This document shows, piece after piece, positions 38,858-47,098 of a stretch of 64,000 nt of DNA; the stretch's first letter is position 1, and every line of letters begins with the position of its first letter. Origin of the DNA: Novosphingobium percolationis. GTDB taxonomy: Bacteria > Pseudomonadota > Alphaproteobacteria > Sphingomonadales > Sphingomonadaceae. The position numbers and the translations under genes were made by a program. The stretch covers positions 248,001 through 312,000 of the forward strand of contig NZ_JAILYM010000004.1 in the NCBI RefSeq assembly GCF_020179425.1, read 5' to 3'. The notes under the pieces were generated by a model, which had not been told where the DNA came from, searched no databases, and saw nothing but the letters and a program-made list of their open reading frames with translations.

Positions 38858-39040
38858 TCACAGCGCGAGTTTCAGCTGAGCGTCGTCCATGACCCAGGGC
38901 GGTGCTTCGCTGGTGATGGCGCGCGCCAGTTCCAGAGCTGCGTCCTCCCGCAGACGCTCATTCGGCGCGGTGATGCCGACGCGCGCCCAGCCGGGGGCAG
39001 CGAGGATGGCTTTGGCGATCGTGTCTGGTTCGAGTCCCAT
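38858..39040 (-). CDS. Small hypothetical protein behind a LexA-type box
   Basis: A 60-aa protein: MGLEPDTIAKAILAAPGWAR, then a conserved-looking GITAPNERLREDAALELARA. The pattern is familiar from sphingomonad plasmids and islands. The start at 39040 follows GAGGGT; a longer frame lacks this. A GTTC-N7-GTTC box sits 11 bp upstream, implying SOS induction. Confidence 0.65.
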   Translation of the reverse strand: MGLEPDTIAKAILAAPGWARVGITAPNERLREDAALELARAITSEAPPWVMDDAQLKLAL

Positions 39041-39050
39041 ACCCTCATTG

Positions 39051-39065
39051 GAACATATGAGGAAC
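39051..39065 (-). promoter_or_regulatory. LexA (SOS) box, alphaproteobacterial type
   Basis: GAACATATGAGGAAC, a perfect GAAC-N7-GAAC direct repeat, equal to the alphaproteobacterial LexA consensus GTTC-N7-GTTC on the coding strand. It lies directly before the 60-aa gene start. Confidence 0.7.
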
Positions 39066-39147
39066 ATTTTTACAAGACCCGCTGCCCCCGACCACATGTA
39101 TCCCTCGCCGGTTCCCTTGGGATTGCAGGTCGCCTGACAAGCGGAAA

Positions 39148-39180
39148 GGCCGCCCTCGGGGCTGTTCCCCGAAGGCGGCC
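39148..39180 (-). terminator. Hairpin terminator of the large RTX gene
   Basis: Long GC stem GGCCGCC-TCGGGG / CCCCGA-GGCGGCC, followed by TTTCC when read on the minus strand, 60 bp after the RTX stop. Confidence 0.7.
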
Positions 39181-39238
39181 ATATTCTCAAGAATTCAAAA
39201 TTTCATAGAGGGGCGAGCCCCTCCAGCCCGAGCCCAAG

Positions 39239-42200
39239 TCAGGCGACAACCAACAGATCGGTGAAATCCAGCGTCGGGTGTCCTTCCAGCAGAGCCACCT
39301 GCACCGCCTTGGCCTTGCCATTGCCATCCGCGTCGTACCACAGGGTGCCGGTGGTGGTGTTGTAGATCAGGCGGTCGTCGGCATCGTGCGCCGCATCGAC
39401 GCCTGCACCTGCCCAGAATGCGCCCGCATCCACCGCGCCGGTCGCGGCAAAGCCCTTGAACACCGTGAGGCTGAACGTCAGCCGGTCCTCGCCGTGGGTG
39501 AAGTCGGTGATAGTGTCGCGGTTGCTGTTGCTCGGCTTGGTGTCAAACGCAAAGGTATCCGCGCCCGTCCCGCCGGTCAGTACGTCGAGCCCTTTGCCGC
39601 CGACGATGCGATCGTCGCCGCCAAGGCCCGAAAGATGGTTGGCATTGGCGTTGCCGATCAGCACGTTGGCGCTGTCGTTGCCCGAACCGTCGAGCGCCAG
39701 CTTGCCGCTTTTCAGCGTAAGGTTCTCGACTTGGTCGGAGAGCACGTGGCTCACAGTGGCAAAGACGCTGTCGGTCCCGCCATCCCCCGTTTCGACCTCG
39801 ATGTCTCCGACGCTGTCGATGTAGTAGAGATCGTCGCCTGCGCCGCCTTCCAGGGTATCGGCCCCGGTCTTGCCGTCGAGCAGGTCTGCGCCCGCTCCGC
39901 CAACCAGGTGGTTGTCGAGCACGTTGCCATAACCTTTGTGCCCGGTATCGTCGATGAAGACGAGGTTCTCGAGGTTCTTGCCCAGCGTATATTTGGCAAG
40001 GGCGGTGCGAACCGTGTCGACGCCCTCGCCGACGTTCTCAGTCATCTTGTCGCCGCTCACCTCAACGACATAGACGTCATCGCCAAGCCCGCCCGCCATC
40101 TTGTCCGACCCTGCCTTGCCGTCGAACCAGTCGTTGCCGGTGGTACCCACCAGTTTGTCACCCTTGGCGGTGCCGATGATCAGATTGTATTCGAGCACGT
40201 CGGTGACGGTCACGGCCAGCGCCTGCGTGTCGGTAAGTACGCCGTCGCTGGCAGTAACGACCACGTCGTAGACGTTGTCCCCACCCGCATCCGCAGGGAT
40301 CTCGAAGTTGGGTGCGGCCTTGAAGCGCAGCGCGCCCGTGGCTGCGTCGATCTGGAACAGCGCGGCATCGGCCCCGCCAGTGATGGCGTAAGTGATCGTC
40401 GTCCCCGCTTCTGCATCGGTGGCGTGCACGGTCGTCACAGCGATGGTGTTCTCGGCCACCGAGACGCTCGCGCCGGCCCCACCGCCGTTGCTGTCGATGG
40501 CAGGGGCATGGTTGACCGGCGCCTTGAAGGTGAAGACCTGCGCCTTGATGCCAGCCCCATCTGCGTCGCCCAGCGTGCCGCTGCCATCCATCCAAGCCAC
40601 AGCAAAGCCGCCATCGTCGAGGCCTGTGACACTCGGACGCCATTGTGCAGAGCCGGTCTGCGTGTTGACTAGAAACTCACTACCCACCCGCGAACCGTTC
40701 GCGCCGAACACTTGCGCCTTCACGCTCCAAGAGCTGGCATCGCCCAGTGTGCCGCTGGCGTCCTCCCACGCCACCACGAAGCCGCCACCGGCAAGCGCCG
40801 TTACCGTGGGCAAATCCTGCACGCTGCTGGCCTGGGTGTTCACGAGGAATTCGCTCCCCACCTTGGCCCCATCTGCGCCGAAAAGCTGCGCCTTGATGCT
40901 GGTCGCGTAGGGATCGCCCAACGTACCGCTCGCGTCGCTCCACGTGACCACAAAGCCGCCACCGGCAAGACCGGTAACAGTGGGCGTCAACTGGTTGCCT
41001 GCGGTCTGGGTATTGACGCGAAACTCACCGCCCACCTTGGCCCCATCCGCAGCGAAAACCTGCGCCTTGATGCTGGTCGGATCGACATCATCGAGACTGC
41101 CGTCCGTCCAAGACACCACGAAGCCGCCATTGGCCAGCCCGGTCACGGTCGGATCGTATTGTGACTGGGAGGTCTGGGTGTTGACAAGAAACTCCCCGCC
41201 TACCTTGTTTCCACCTGCGTCGAACAGCTGCGCCTTGATGCTCCACTCGCTGGCATCGCCTAGCGTCCCGCTCGGGTCCATCCACGTCACCACGAAGCCG
41301 CCGTTGGCAAGGTCGGTGACGACCGGGAACAGCTGCATGTCGGCAGTCTGGGTGTTGACGAGGAACTCGCCCCCGACCTTGGAACCATCGGCGCCGAACA
41401 CCTGCGCCTTGATGCTAGTTCCGCTGGCATCGCCCAACGTCTGGCTGGAGTCATGCCAGGTGACCACGAACCCGCCATTAGCAAGCGCGGTAACGGCCGG
41501 GTCGGTCTGCGCGCCGCTGGTCTGGGTATTGACGAGGAACTCGCTACCCACCTTGGCCCCATCTGCGCCGAAAAGCTGCGCCTTGATGCTGCGATCGCTC
41601 GCATCGCCCAGCGTGCCGCTGTAATCCATCCACGTCACCACGAAGCCGCCGTCGGCCAGCCCGGTGATCGTCGGATTGAGCTGATCGGCCCGCGTCTCTG
41701 TGTTGACCAGGAATTCCCCGCCCAGCTTCAGCGGCACGGTGTCAGTCGTGTCGCGCACAGTCACCGCCAGCGCCTGCACATCGCTCAGCGTCCCGTCGCT
41801 CGCCGAAACGATCACGTCATAGACATTGTTCGCGCCCGCATCGGCAGGGCTTTCGAAATCGGGAGCGGTCTTGAACGACAGCGCACCGGTCGCCGCGTCG
41901 ATCGTGAACAGCGCGGCATCCGCCCCGCCACTGATGGCATAGGTCAGCGCATCGCCCTCGGCGTCGCTCGCATGGACCGTGGTAACAGCCGTGGTGTTCT
42001 CGCCAACGGTGATGCTCTGCGACGGCGCGGCATGAAGCGTCACGTTGTCCAGCGTGGCGCCGAACGCGCCGTCCTGCACGTCACCGGCAAAACCGATCAC
42101 CGTCTGCGCGTCGGTGGCGACGAAGGTGATGGTCTGGTGCTTCCACGCAAACGGCGCATCGGCGGTGAAGTGATAGGATTGCCCCGCCACCGTCACCGTG

Positions 42201-43759
42201 ATGTCGCGCTGCGCATCGCCGCCGAACGACAATTCCCCATTGATGTTCAGATCGAAGCCGAGCGTATAGGTCTGCCCCGGCGTCAGGGTCACGGTCTGCG
42301 AAATCTCGCCCTTGGTGCCCCCGTTCAGATCGATGTAGTAGTCGCCGCCACTGGCTGGCAGGCTGGGGTAGGACGCCCCGTTGATCCGGTCGATTGCGGC
42401 GGCAACCTGCCAGCCATCGAGCGAGGTGGTCGTCTCGTACTGCGAAATGGCGGAGCCTGCCTCGAAACCGCCGTTGACCATCAGATCGGCCCCGTGCGCG
42501 CCGAAGCTGGGCGCAGTGTTGATCACCGGCAGCGAGAAAAGTTGCGCTTTCACAGCGACATTCGACCCATCGCCCAAGCCAACGCCATTGTCCTGCCAGG
42601 CCACCACGAGGCTGCCATCCCCCAGCGCGGCTATGGAAGGATACCTCTGCTGTTGTGCCACCTGCGTGTTGACGCGAAACTCGCCCCCGACCGACGTGCC
42701 ACTTGCATCGAAGGCCTGCGCCTTGATCGCATAGCCGCTGGTATCCCCCAGCGTCCCGCTCAGGTCCTCCCACGACACCACGAAGCCGCCATCTACCGTC
42801 CCGGTGATGGTGGGCGACGTCTGGTAGGAGGTGGTCTGCGTGTTGACGAGGAACTCGCCGCCGACCTTCGCGCCGGTGGCGTCGAACTTCTGCGCCTTGA
42901 TGCTGGTCGCGCTTGCATCGCCCAGAGTGGCGCTGGAATCTTGCCACGCCACGACGAAACCGCCGTCGGCAAGGCCGGTGATGGTCGGCCGGTTCTGGTC
43001 ACCCAACGTCTCGGTATTGACGAGGAACTCAATGCCGATCTTGCCACCGGCAGCGTCGAAAACCTGCGCCTTGATCGACCCGCTCGCCGCATCGCCCAGC
43101 GTGCCACTGAGATCGTACCAAGTGATCACGAAGCCGCCGCCCGCAAGATCGGTGACATTGGGGTAATACTGAGAGCCCGCCGTCTGCGTGTTGACGAGAA
43201 GCTCGGTACTAGCCTTGGCTCCGGCGGCATCGAACACCTGCGCCTTGATGCTGGTGCCGCTCGCATCGCCCAGCGTTCCGCTATAATCGTACCATGTTAC
43301 TACAAAGCCGCCATTTGCCAGCCCGGCAATGGTCGGCGTGACCTGAGAATCCGCTGTCTGCGTGTTGACGAGGAACTCGTCACCCACCTTGGTCCCGTCC
43401 GCACCGTACAACTGCGCCTTGATCGAGGTGCCTGGATCGCCTCCGGTCCCGCTGGTGTCCATCCAGGCAATCGCAAAGCCGCCGTTGCTCAGGCTGGTGA
43501 CGGAAGGGTTGACCTGAGCGCCGTTCAACGCAGAGTTGACGAGAAACTCGGCGCCGACCTTGGCTCCGGTAGCAGCGTATAGTTGCGCACGGACACCGAC
43601 GTCGGGATCGCCCAATCTGCCGTCCGAATTGGTCCAGATGACTATGAAGCCACCATTGGACAGCCCCGTCACTCGCGGCAGAAGGAAATTGTAGTTACCT
43701 GCATCGCTGACAGAAATTTCGTCACCAACCTTTACAACTTCGGTTATCATGGCCCCCAT
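39239..43759 (-). CDS. Giant RTX protein with two seven-repeat (propeller-like) arrays
   Basis: A 1506-aa protein without a signal peptide, expected to leave by type I secretion. Domain order: seven ~57-aa repeats (residues ~30-420; unit pattern GGFVVTWxDxSGTLGD...SIKAQxF...GGEFLVNTQT), a DUF642-like carbohydrate-binding-type domain (~430-575), a cadherin-like domain (~590-670), a second set of seven repeats (~690-1080), a second cadherin-like domain (~1090-1190), RTX repeats (~1193-1413) and a C-terminal secretion region. Seven units per array suggests two seven-bladed beta-propellers. Likely an adhesin or surface protein. The start may be the second ATG at 43750. No exporter genes are in the window. 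Confidence 0.9.
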   Translation of the reverse strand: MGAMITEVVKVGDEISVSDAGNYNFLLPRVTGLSNGGFIVIWTNSDGRLGDPDVGVRAQLYAATGAKVGAEFLVNSALNGAQVNPSVTSLSNGGFAIAWMDTSGTGGDPGTSIKAQLYGADGTKVGDEFLVNTQTADSQVTPTIAGLANGGFVVTWYDYSGTLGDASGTSIKAQVFDAAGAKASTELLVNTQTAGSQYYPNVTDLAGGGFVITWYDLSGTLGDAASGSIKAQVFDAAGGKIGIEFLVNTETLGDQNRPTITGLADGGFVVAWQDSSATLGDASATSIKAQKFDATGAKVGGEFLVNTQTTSYQTSPTITGTVDGGFVVSWEDLSGTLGDTSGYAIKAQAFDASGTSVGGEFRVNTQVAQQQRYPSIAALGDGSLVVAWQDNGVGLGDGSNVAVKAQLFSLPVINTAPSFGAHGADLMVNGGFEAGSAISQYETTTSLDGWQVAAAIDRINGASYPSLPASGGDYYIDLNGGTKGEISQTVTLTPGQTYTLGFDLNINGELSFGGDAQRDITVTVAGQSYHFTADAPFAWKHQTITFVATDAQTVIGFAGDVQDGAFGATLDNVTLHAAPSQSITVGENTTAVTTVHASDAEGDALTYAISGGADAALFTIDAATGALSFKTAPDFESPADAGANNVYDVIVSASDGTLSDVQALAVTVRDTTDTVPLKLGGEFLVNTETRADQLNPTITGLADGGFVVTWMDYSGTLGDASDRSIKAQLFGADGAKVGSEFLVNTQTSGAQTDPAVTALANGGFVVTWHDSSQTLGDASGTSIKAQVFGADGSKVGGEFLVNTQTADMQLFPVVTDLANGGFVVTWMDPSGTLGDASEWSIKAQLFDAGGNKVGGEFLVNTQTSQSQYDPTVTGLANGGFVVSWTDGSLDDVDPTSIKAQVFAADGAKVGGEFRVNTQTAGNQLTPTVTGLAGGGFVVTWSDASGTLGDPYATSIKAQLFGADGAKVGSEFLVNTQASSVQDLPTVTALAGGGFVVAWEDASGTLGDASSWSVKAQVFGANGSRVGSEFLVNTQTGSAQWRPSVTGLDDGGFAVAWMDGSGTLGDADGAGIKAQVFTFKAPVNHAPAIDSNGGGAGASVSVAENTIAVTTVHATDAEAGTTITYAITGGADAALFQIDAATGALRFKAAPNFEIPADAGGDNVYDVVVTASDGVLTDTQALAVTVTDVLEYNLIIGTAKGDKLVGTTGNDWFDGKAGSDKMAGGLGDDVYVVEVSGDKMTENVGEGVDTVRTALAKYTLGKNLENLVFIDDTGHKGYGNVLDNHLVGGAGADLLDGKTGADTLEGGAGDDLYYIDSVGDIEVETGDGGTDSVFATVSHVLSDQVENLTLKSGKLALDGSGNDSANVLIGNANANHLSGLGGDDRIVGGKGLDVLTGGTGADTFAFDTKPSNSNRDTITDFTHGEDRLTFSLTVFKGFAATGAVDAGAFWAGAGVDAAHDADDRLIYNTTTGTLWYDADGNGKAKAVQVALLEGHPTLDFTDLLVVA

Positions 43760-43804
43760 TGCGCCGACATGACGGCACGGTTAACCAATCTTAACACGAT
43801 ACAA

Positions 43805-43816
43805 GGGTAATTACCC
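43805..43816. promoter_or_regulatory. Palindrome GGGTAATTACCC upstream of giant RTX gene
   Basis: Perfect 12-bp palindrome 46-55 bp upstream of the RTX start (depending on which ATG is used). The core GGTAATTACC is shared with the palindrome at 10984-10995 upstream of the other RTX gene. Confidence 0.5.
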
Positions 43817-43972
43817 TAACCAAATGAGGTAAAAATCGTTCAAAGTGGCGATTTCAAAATAAGCAATGAAGTTACATTTCGGAAATAAACAGTATGGTCA
43901 CAATTCGGTAATAATATTACTGGCATCATTCTGGCCTACCTAGCTGAATTTACTTCTTTTATTCCACGCCGA

Positions 43973-44125
43973 ATGGCGCGGCTTTACCCAGAAACGCTGC
44001 CGCCCACGCTCGCCATCTGGCCACAGGCGGATGGCGCGACGGCGGACTGCGGGATCGCGCCTTCGCCGCTGGAACATGGGAAGCTCGTCGGCGCGTCGCG
44101 TTGCCTGCTTATGAGGGTGGATTAG
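43973..44125 (+). CDS. Possible small protein upstream of SRAP gene
   Basis: A 50-codon ORF (MARLYPETLPPTLAIWPQAD...LLMRVD) with the GC-ending codons expected of a real gene, starting just as the DNA changes from AT-rich to GC-rich. No clear ribosome site and no recognised family. It could be a truncated gene end. Confidence 0.35.
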   Translation: MARLYPETLPPTLAIWPQADGATADCGIAPSPLEHGKLVGASRCLLMRVD

Positions 44126-44249
44126 TGCTCCATGCCTCGCCCAGCCAGGGGCGGGCTGGATGGACTGGCGATGGTGTCCGACTCGAGCGCGCGAGAAACA
44201 TGGGTGCGAGCGCGGTTGACACGCCCACCGCCCGGGCGATCATGCAGGG

Positions 44250-44867
44250 ATGTGTAACCTCTACAAGATGCGGGCCAACGTCGCCGAGGTAGCCAACCTC
44301 TTTAACGCGCGCGCGCACGAGGGCGTCAACTTCGGCGACGAGGTCTACCCCGGCTATCCGGGTCTTGTCGTTGCGCAGGGCGAGGTCCGAACCATGACGT
44401 GGGGGTTCCCGCTCCAGCTAACCGGCAAGCAGGGACAGAAGCTCAAGCCCAAGCCGGTCAACAACGCGCGCGAGGACAAGCTGAGCACGGCGTTCTGGCG
44501 AGACAGCTTCGCCAAGCGCCGATGCCTGATCCCGGTAAGCGCGTGGGCCGAAGCCGAGGGCCCGAAAGGCTCCATGACGCGCACCTGGTACTCGATCACC
44601 GGCGCCGAGCTCTTTGCCGTTGCCGGGATCTGGCGACCGACGCAGGAGTGGGGGGATGCCTATTCCATGGTCATGGTCGATGGCTGCCCGCAGATGGCTG
44701 ACGTTCACGACCGGATGCCGGTGGTTCTGACACCGCAGGATTGGTCGACCTGGCTGACTGCGGAACCGGAAGCCGCGTTCGCCCTGTGCCAGACCTGCCC
44801 GCAGCCCCTAGAGGTGGATCGAACCGACGAGCCGTGGGCGAAACTCCGAGCGCCAAAGTTGTGCTAG
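44250..44867 (+). CDS. SOS response-associated peptidase (SRAP, YedK/HMCES family)
   Basis: A 205-aa protein. The catalytic Cys2 directly follows Met1 (MCNLYKM), and the Asn (KPVNNARED), Glu (SAWAEAEG) and His (ADVHDRMPVVL) residues of the SRAP active site are all present. SRAP proteins crosslink to abasic sites in single-stranded DNA and shield them. On mobile elements they are common companions of SOS and mutagenesis genes. No LexA box is seen directly upstream. Confidence 0.93.
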   Translation: MCNLYKMRANVAEVANLFNARAHEGVNFGDEVYPGYPGLVVAQGEVRTMTWGFPLQLTGKQGQKLKPKPVNNAREDKLSTAFWRDSFAKRRCLIPVSAWAEAEGPKGSMTRTWYSITGAELFAVAGIWRPTQEWGDAYSMVMVDGCPQMADVHDRMPVVLTPQDWSTWLTAEPEAAFALCQTCPQPLEVDRTDEPWAKLRAPKLC

Positions 44868-44953
44868 GGGTGGATATTAAGTTGCGATATGAAACCCACC
44901 TCATCGTCTGGGGGGACAATAAGCTCAGCGCCGACGCTCGCGGCCCAAAGAAG

Positions 44954-45196
44954 TCACCGTTCACGGTAGCATCGCAGATGCTGGTCATCGGCCTCAATGC
45001 GGAACTGGACGCCCTTGTGCCTGCGCTCGAAAGGACGGGTCGACGCCAGTATCTTGTTGCGGTCGATCCTGAAGTTTCCGCTTCCGGGGACCTCGAAGTG
45101 GTCTCCGCGCTCCATGTATGCAAACGGATACAGTGAAGGTCGGCCTCGCTTGGCTTCATGTTCAGGGACTGAGCCGGATCCTATTATGGTGTACAT
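44954..45196 (-). CDS. Small phage/island-type protein
   Basis: An 80-aa protein. RGRPSLYPFAYMERGDHFEV followed by STRPFERRHKGVQFRIEADD and LRCYRER resembles a family of small phage-encoded proteins (pattern YPF-x2-M-x2-GD-x-F-x-VP ... RRHG-x2-F-x3). Function unknown. Codon use supports coding, and the opposite-strand frame is poorer. It is convergent with the SRAP gene. Confidence 0.65.
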   Translation of the reverse strand: MYTIIGSGSVPEHEAKRGRPSLYPFAYMERGDHFEVPGSGNFRIDRNKILASTRPFERRHKGVQFRIEADDQHLRCYRER

Positions 45197-45579
45197 GCCG
45201 AATACATGGGTATTGCTACAGATTTTTCAAGTTCCCCATCTCGAGAGCGGGCCCGCATACCGAAACTGCTCACCCTGAGGTCGCGGCGACCAGCGGGGAT
45301 GCCCTTTCCGCGCAGACCCATTTTTCTCGCGCCTGGGAAGGGGGCTACAGCGCCTCGAGGACCTACAGGCAGCCCGAATGCTTGAGCGACCTAATCGTCG
45401 CTCAGCGGCGCGAGAAAATTCGGGCTGGGCCTGTTGCCGCTCGGCAACGAGGTGGCGGACCTCGGAAATGGATCCATGCCCTCCAAAACCGGGCCTCAGC
45501 CACCCGCGAGGACTGCATCAGGATCTCGACGAGGCTCAGAGGCCCCAACTCCCACCTGCCGCTGCTGCCCCAGCTCGCG
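45197..45579. other. No clear gene
   Basis: Several overlapping open frames exist but none is persuasive. The plus-strand frame that becomes the HTH fragment at 45580 may extend back here, but there is no ribosome site. Confidence 0.3.
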
Positions 45580-45750
45580 ATCCTCGACGATCTCAAGCGA
45601 GGCCACGGCGTGTGCGAGGTGGCACGGACCTACCGGGTGGACCGGAAAGTGGTCCAGCGCCTGAAGAAGTTCGGACCCGGAAACCGGCGTTGGCAGCTGC
45701 CGCCCGAGTTCCAGCTTTTAACCATCGGTTCTCGGTGGGCTGCTCGCTGA
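45580..45750 (+). CDS. Possible helix-turn-helix protein (C-terminal part)
   Basis: The segment AILDDLKRGHGVCEVARTYR followed by VDRKVVQRLKKFGPGNRRWQ has the look of a resolvase/transposase-type helix-turn-helix, with strong GC3 codon bias. The start is unclear; the frame is open back to 45118. It could be a small regulator or a fragment. It ends directly before the AT-rich inverted repeat. Confidence 0.35.
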   Translation: MLDDLKRGHGVCEVARTYRVDRKVVQRLKKFGPGNRRWQLPPEFQLLTIGSRWAAR

Positions 45751-45897
45751 AAGTCATTCGCTTATAGGAGAAAAATTTTTCGACCGTTTCTATGATCTGA
45801 TAAACGAAGGTTATATTATATAATGCTCCCGACTTAACTTAAGATATAATATCATAGAAAGAGTCAATTTTTTTTCTCTCTATAGGCGAATGACCTT
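45750..45897. repeat. AT-rich imperfect inverted repeat, arms about 50 bp
   Basis: The left arm begins AAGTCATTCGCTTATAG and ends TTTCTATGAT (45750-45797). The right arm is its near-complement (45850-45897, reading GTCATTCGCCTATAG on the minus strand). About 50 bp separate the arms, including TTATATTATATAA. It lies between the HTH fragment and small phage-like genes. It could be a replication origin, a divergent promoter-operator, or a structured RNA. Confidence 0.65.
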
Positions 45898-45912
45898 CCC
45901 CCATTTCCAGAC

Positions 45913-45931
45913 ACCATTTCATAGAAATGGT
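45913..45931. promoter_or_regulatory. Palindrome ACCATTTCATAGAAATGGT
   Basis: A perfect 7-bp-arm palindrome containing TCATAGAAA. The same 9-mer occurs at 45852-45860, inverted at 45787-45795, and again at 46829-46837. It looks like a binding site for an island regulator. Confidence 0.5.
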
Positions 45932-46001
45932 ATCCCCCGACCTACCCTATCCAGACCCTACGACTGAGAATTAGCCACCGCAATGAACCATATGGGTTAA
46001 T

Positions 46002-46124
46002 ATGAACATGACCCGATGCTGCCAGACCCGTGACGGTCGACCCGCGCGCATCGTCTGCACTGACCGCATACACGCCACCACCATGGCCTTCGTCGGCCCG
46101 CCGAGCGAAGACCGGGGCGTCTAA
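46002..46124 (+). CDS. Short phage-type protein (TRDGRPARI motif)
   Basis: A 40-aa ORF, MNMTRCCQTRDGRPARIVCTD... ending PPSEDRGV. The core TRDGRPARIVCTDR is a hallmark of small phage and island proteins that are usually longer, so this may be a truncated member. It follows the palindromic region. Confidence 0.45.
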   Translation: MNMTRCCQTRDGRPARIVCTDRIHATTMAFVGPPSEDRGV

Positions 46125-46468
46125 CAGCACAACCAGCAGTCTGGGCCGGCCCATGACGACGCTGGTCGACGCACGCTGACGTCCTTGCCGTCGATCGCTG
46201 CAGAAAGCACCCCGGCAACGACGCAGGCCACGCTCCCGGACCGCCTGCGAACTGGTTACGGGCACCCGCGATCGACCCGATGAGCCCCACGAGGGTCGCG
46301 GTCGTGCGCAGCAAGCGCCCATCGTCCAAGAGAAGGAGTCGAAACGGACCAATCGGTCCGCGGACCAACTTGAACCCGACTCCGCCGAACCTACCTGGGA
46401 ATGCGAGCCGAACGGGGGGTGCAACCCCCGCCCGGCTCTGACCACCAACCGTCCTATGGAGACGACTC
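46125..46468. other. Gene-free leader region
   Basis: No supported frame. A hairpin (46405-46438, arms GAGCCG...GGGGGG / CCCCC...CGGCTC) lies 30 bp before the next gene and could be a terminator or attenuator. Confidence 0.4.
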
Positions 46469-46765
46469 ATGGCTAAGCAGCCCTCTACCACCACCGACAA
46501 CATCTGGCAGCACCTGCTCGCGACGCACCGCGAGGCCAAGAACAAGATCGACCTCCGCATCGGCAACGCCGAGAAAAACCGCGAGACGATGTACGCCTGC
46601 GAGGACACCCTGCTGGGCATGAACGCCCGCGGGCTTCAGGACATCCTCCACAAGCTCCTCTTCCTCTGGCCCGACAGCCTCGAGTCCGACACGCCGCTCG
46701 CCAAGCAGCAGAGCCGCATCATCCAGGACCTCGCCTACCTCATGGGCCCGCTCGAGATCGGCTGA
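46469..46765 (+). CDS. Unknown small protein
   Basis: A 98-aa, probably helical protein (ATHREAKNKIDLRIGNAEKN, then GLQDILHKLLFLWPDSLES) with a ribosome site GGAGA before the ATG. No family recognised. It precedes the excisionase and integrase, with a hairpin terminator in between. Confidence 0.65.
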   Translation: MAKQPSTTTDNIWQHLLATHREAKNKIDLRIGNAEKNRETMYACEDTLLGMNARGLQDILHKLLFLWPDSLESDTPLAKQQSRIIQDLAYLMGPLEIG

Positions 46766-46835
46766 TCCCGAGCCTGAACCGGCCTGCGCACCACGCGCAG
46801 GCCCGGGCAGCCCACAATCGACAGCAGTTCATAGA

Positions 46836-46867
46836 AACGCCCCCGTTCGGCTTTGCCCGGGGGCGTT
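46836..46867 (+). terminator. Hairpin terminator
   Basis: Perfect 10-bp stem AACGCCCCCG / CGGGGGCGTT with a 12-nt loop, after the 98-aa gene and before the excisionase. The U-tract is weak. A TCATAGAAA motif overlaps its left edge. Confidence 0.5.
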
Positions 46868-46916
46868 CGCGTGGATAGTCGGGCTGCTCCGTGAACCAGT
46901 ATTCAGGAGTACACCC

Positions 46917-47096
46917 GTGAACACCGTGACACATTACAAGGTTGATCAGGCCATCGACCTGCTCAACATCAGCAGGTCCACCTTCTACAAGGCGGTCCGT
47001 GAAGACCGGATCGCAGTCACCAAGATCGGACGCTGCACCCGCGTCTGCGCCAAGGAGCTCGAACGCTTCGCGGCGGACGCAAAGGTGGTCAACTGA
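46917..47096 (+). CDS. AlpA-family helix-turn-helix excisionase/regulator
   Basis: A 59-aa MerR-like winged helix protein: YKVDQAIDLLNISRSTFYKA, then TKIGRCTRVCAKELERF. It starts with GTG at 46917 and ends 2 bp before the integrase start. Such proteins act as recombination directionality factors or activate integrase expression, and the arrangement with the integrase is typical of P4-like islands. Confidence 0.8.
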   Translation: MNTVTHYKVDQAIDLLNISRSTFYKAVREDRIAVTKIGRCTRVCAKELERFAADAKVVN

Positions 47097-47098
47097 CC

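Larger units (their letters stand above)
43760..44249. other. AT-rich regulatory region between RTX and SRAP genes
   Basis: It holds the palindrome GGGTAATTACCC (43805-43816), a related GGTAATAATATTAC (43907-43920) and a TTAA-N6-TTAAC sequence at 43781-43795 that resembles a CtrA box with one base too few. The last 280 bp turn GC-rich and contain a possible 50-aa ORF. Confidence 0.5.

Noticed and set aside
38397..38879. 160-aa plus-strand frame
   Set aside because: It overlaps the zinc-ribbon-like gene on the other strand, which has a sphingomonad-typical sequence.
40500..43740. Long DNA tandem repeats as a possible non-coding array
   Set aside because: They encode the protein repeats of the RTX gene in frame; no spacer/repeat structure of CRISPR type.
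43781..43795. CtrA binding site upstream of the giant RTX gene
   Set aside because: The spacing is TTAA-N6-TTAAC, one base short of the consensus N7, so I do not claim it.
44861..45136. Plus-strand ORF after the SRAP gene (LGVDIKLRYETHLIVWGDN...)
   Set aside because: It overlaps the minus-strand GRPSLYPF-type gene, which has better motif support, and lacks a normal start and ribosome site.
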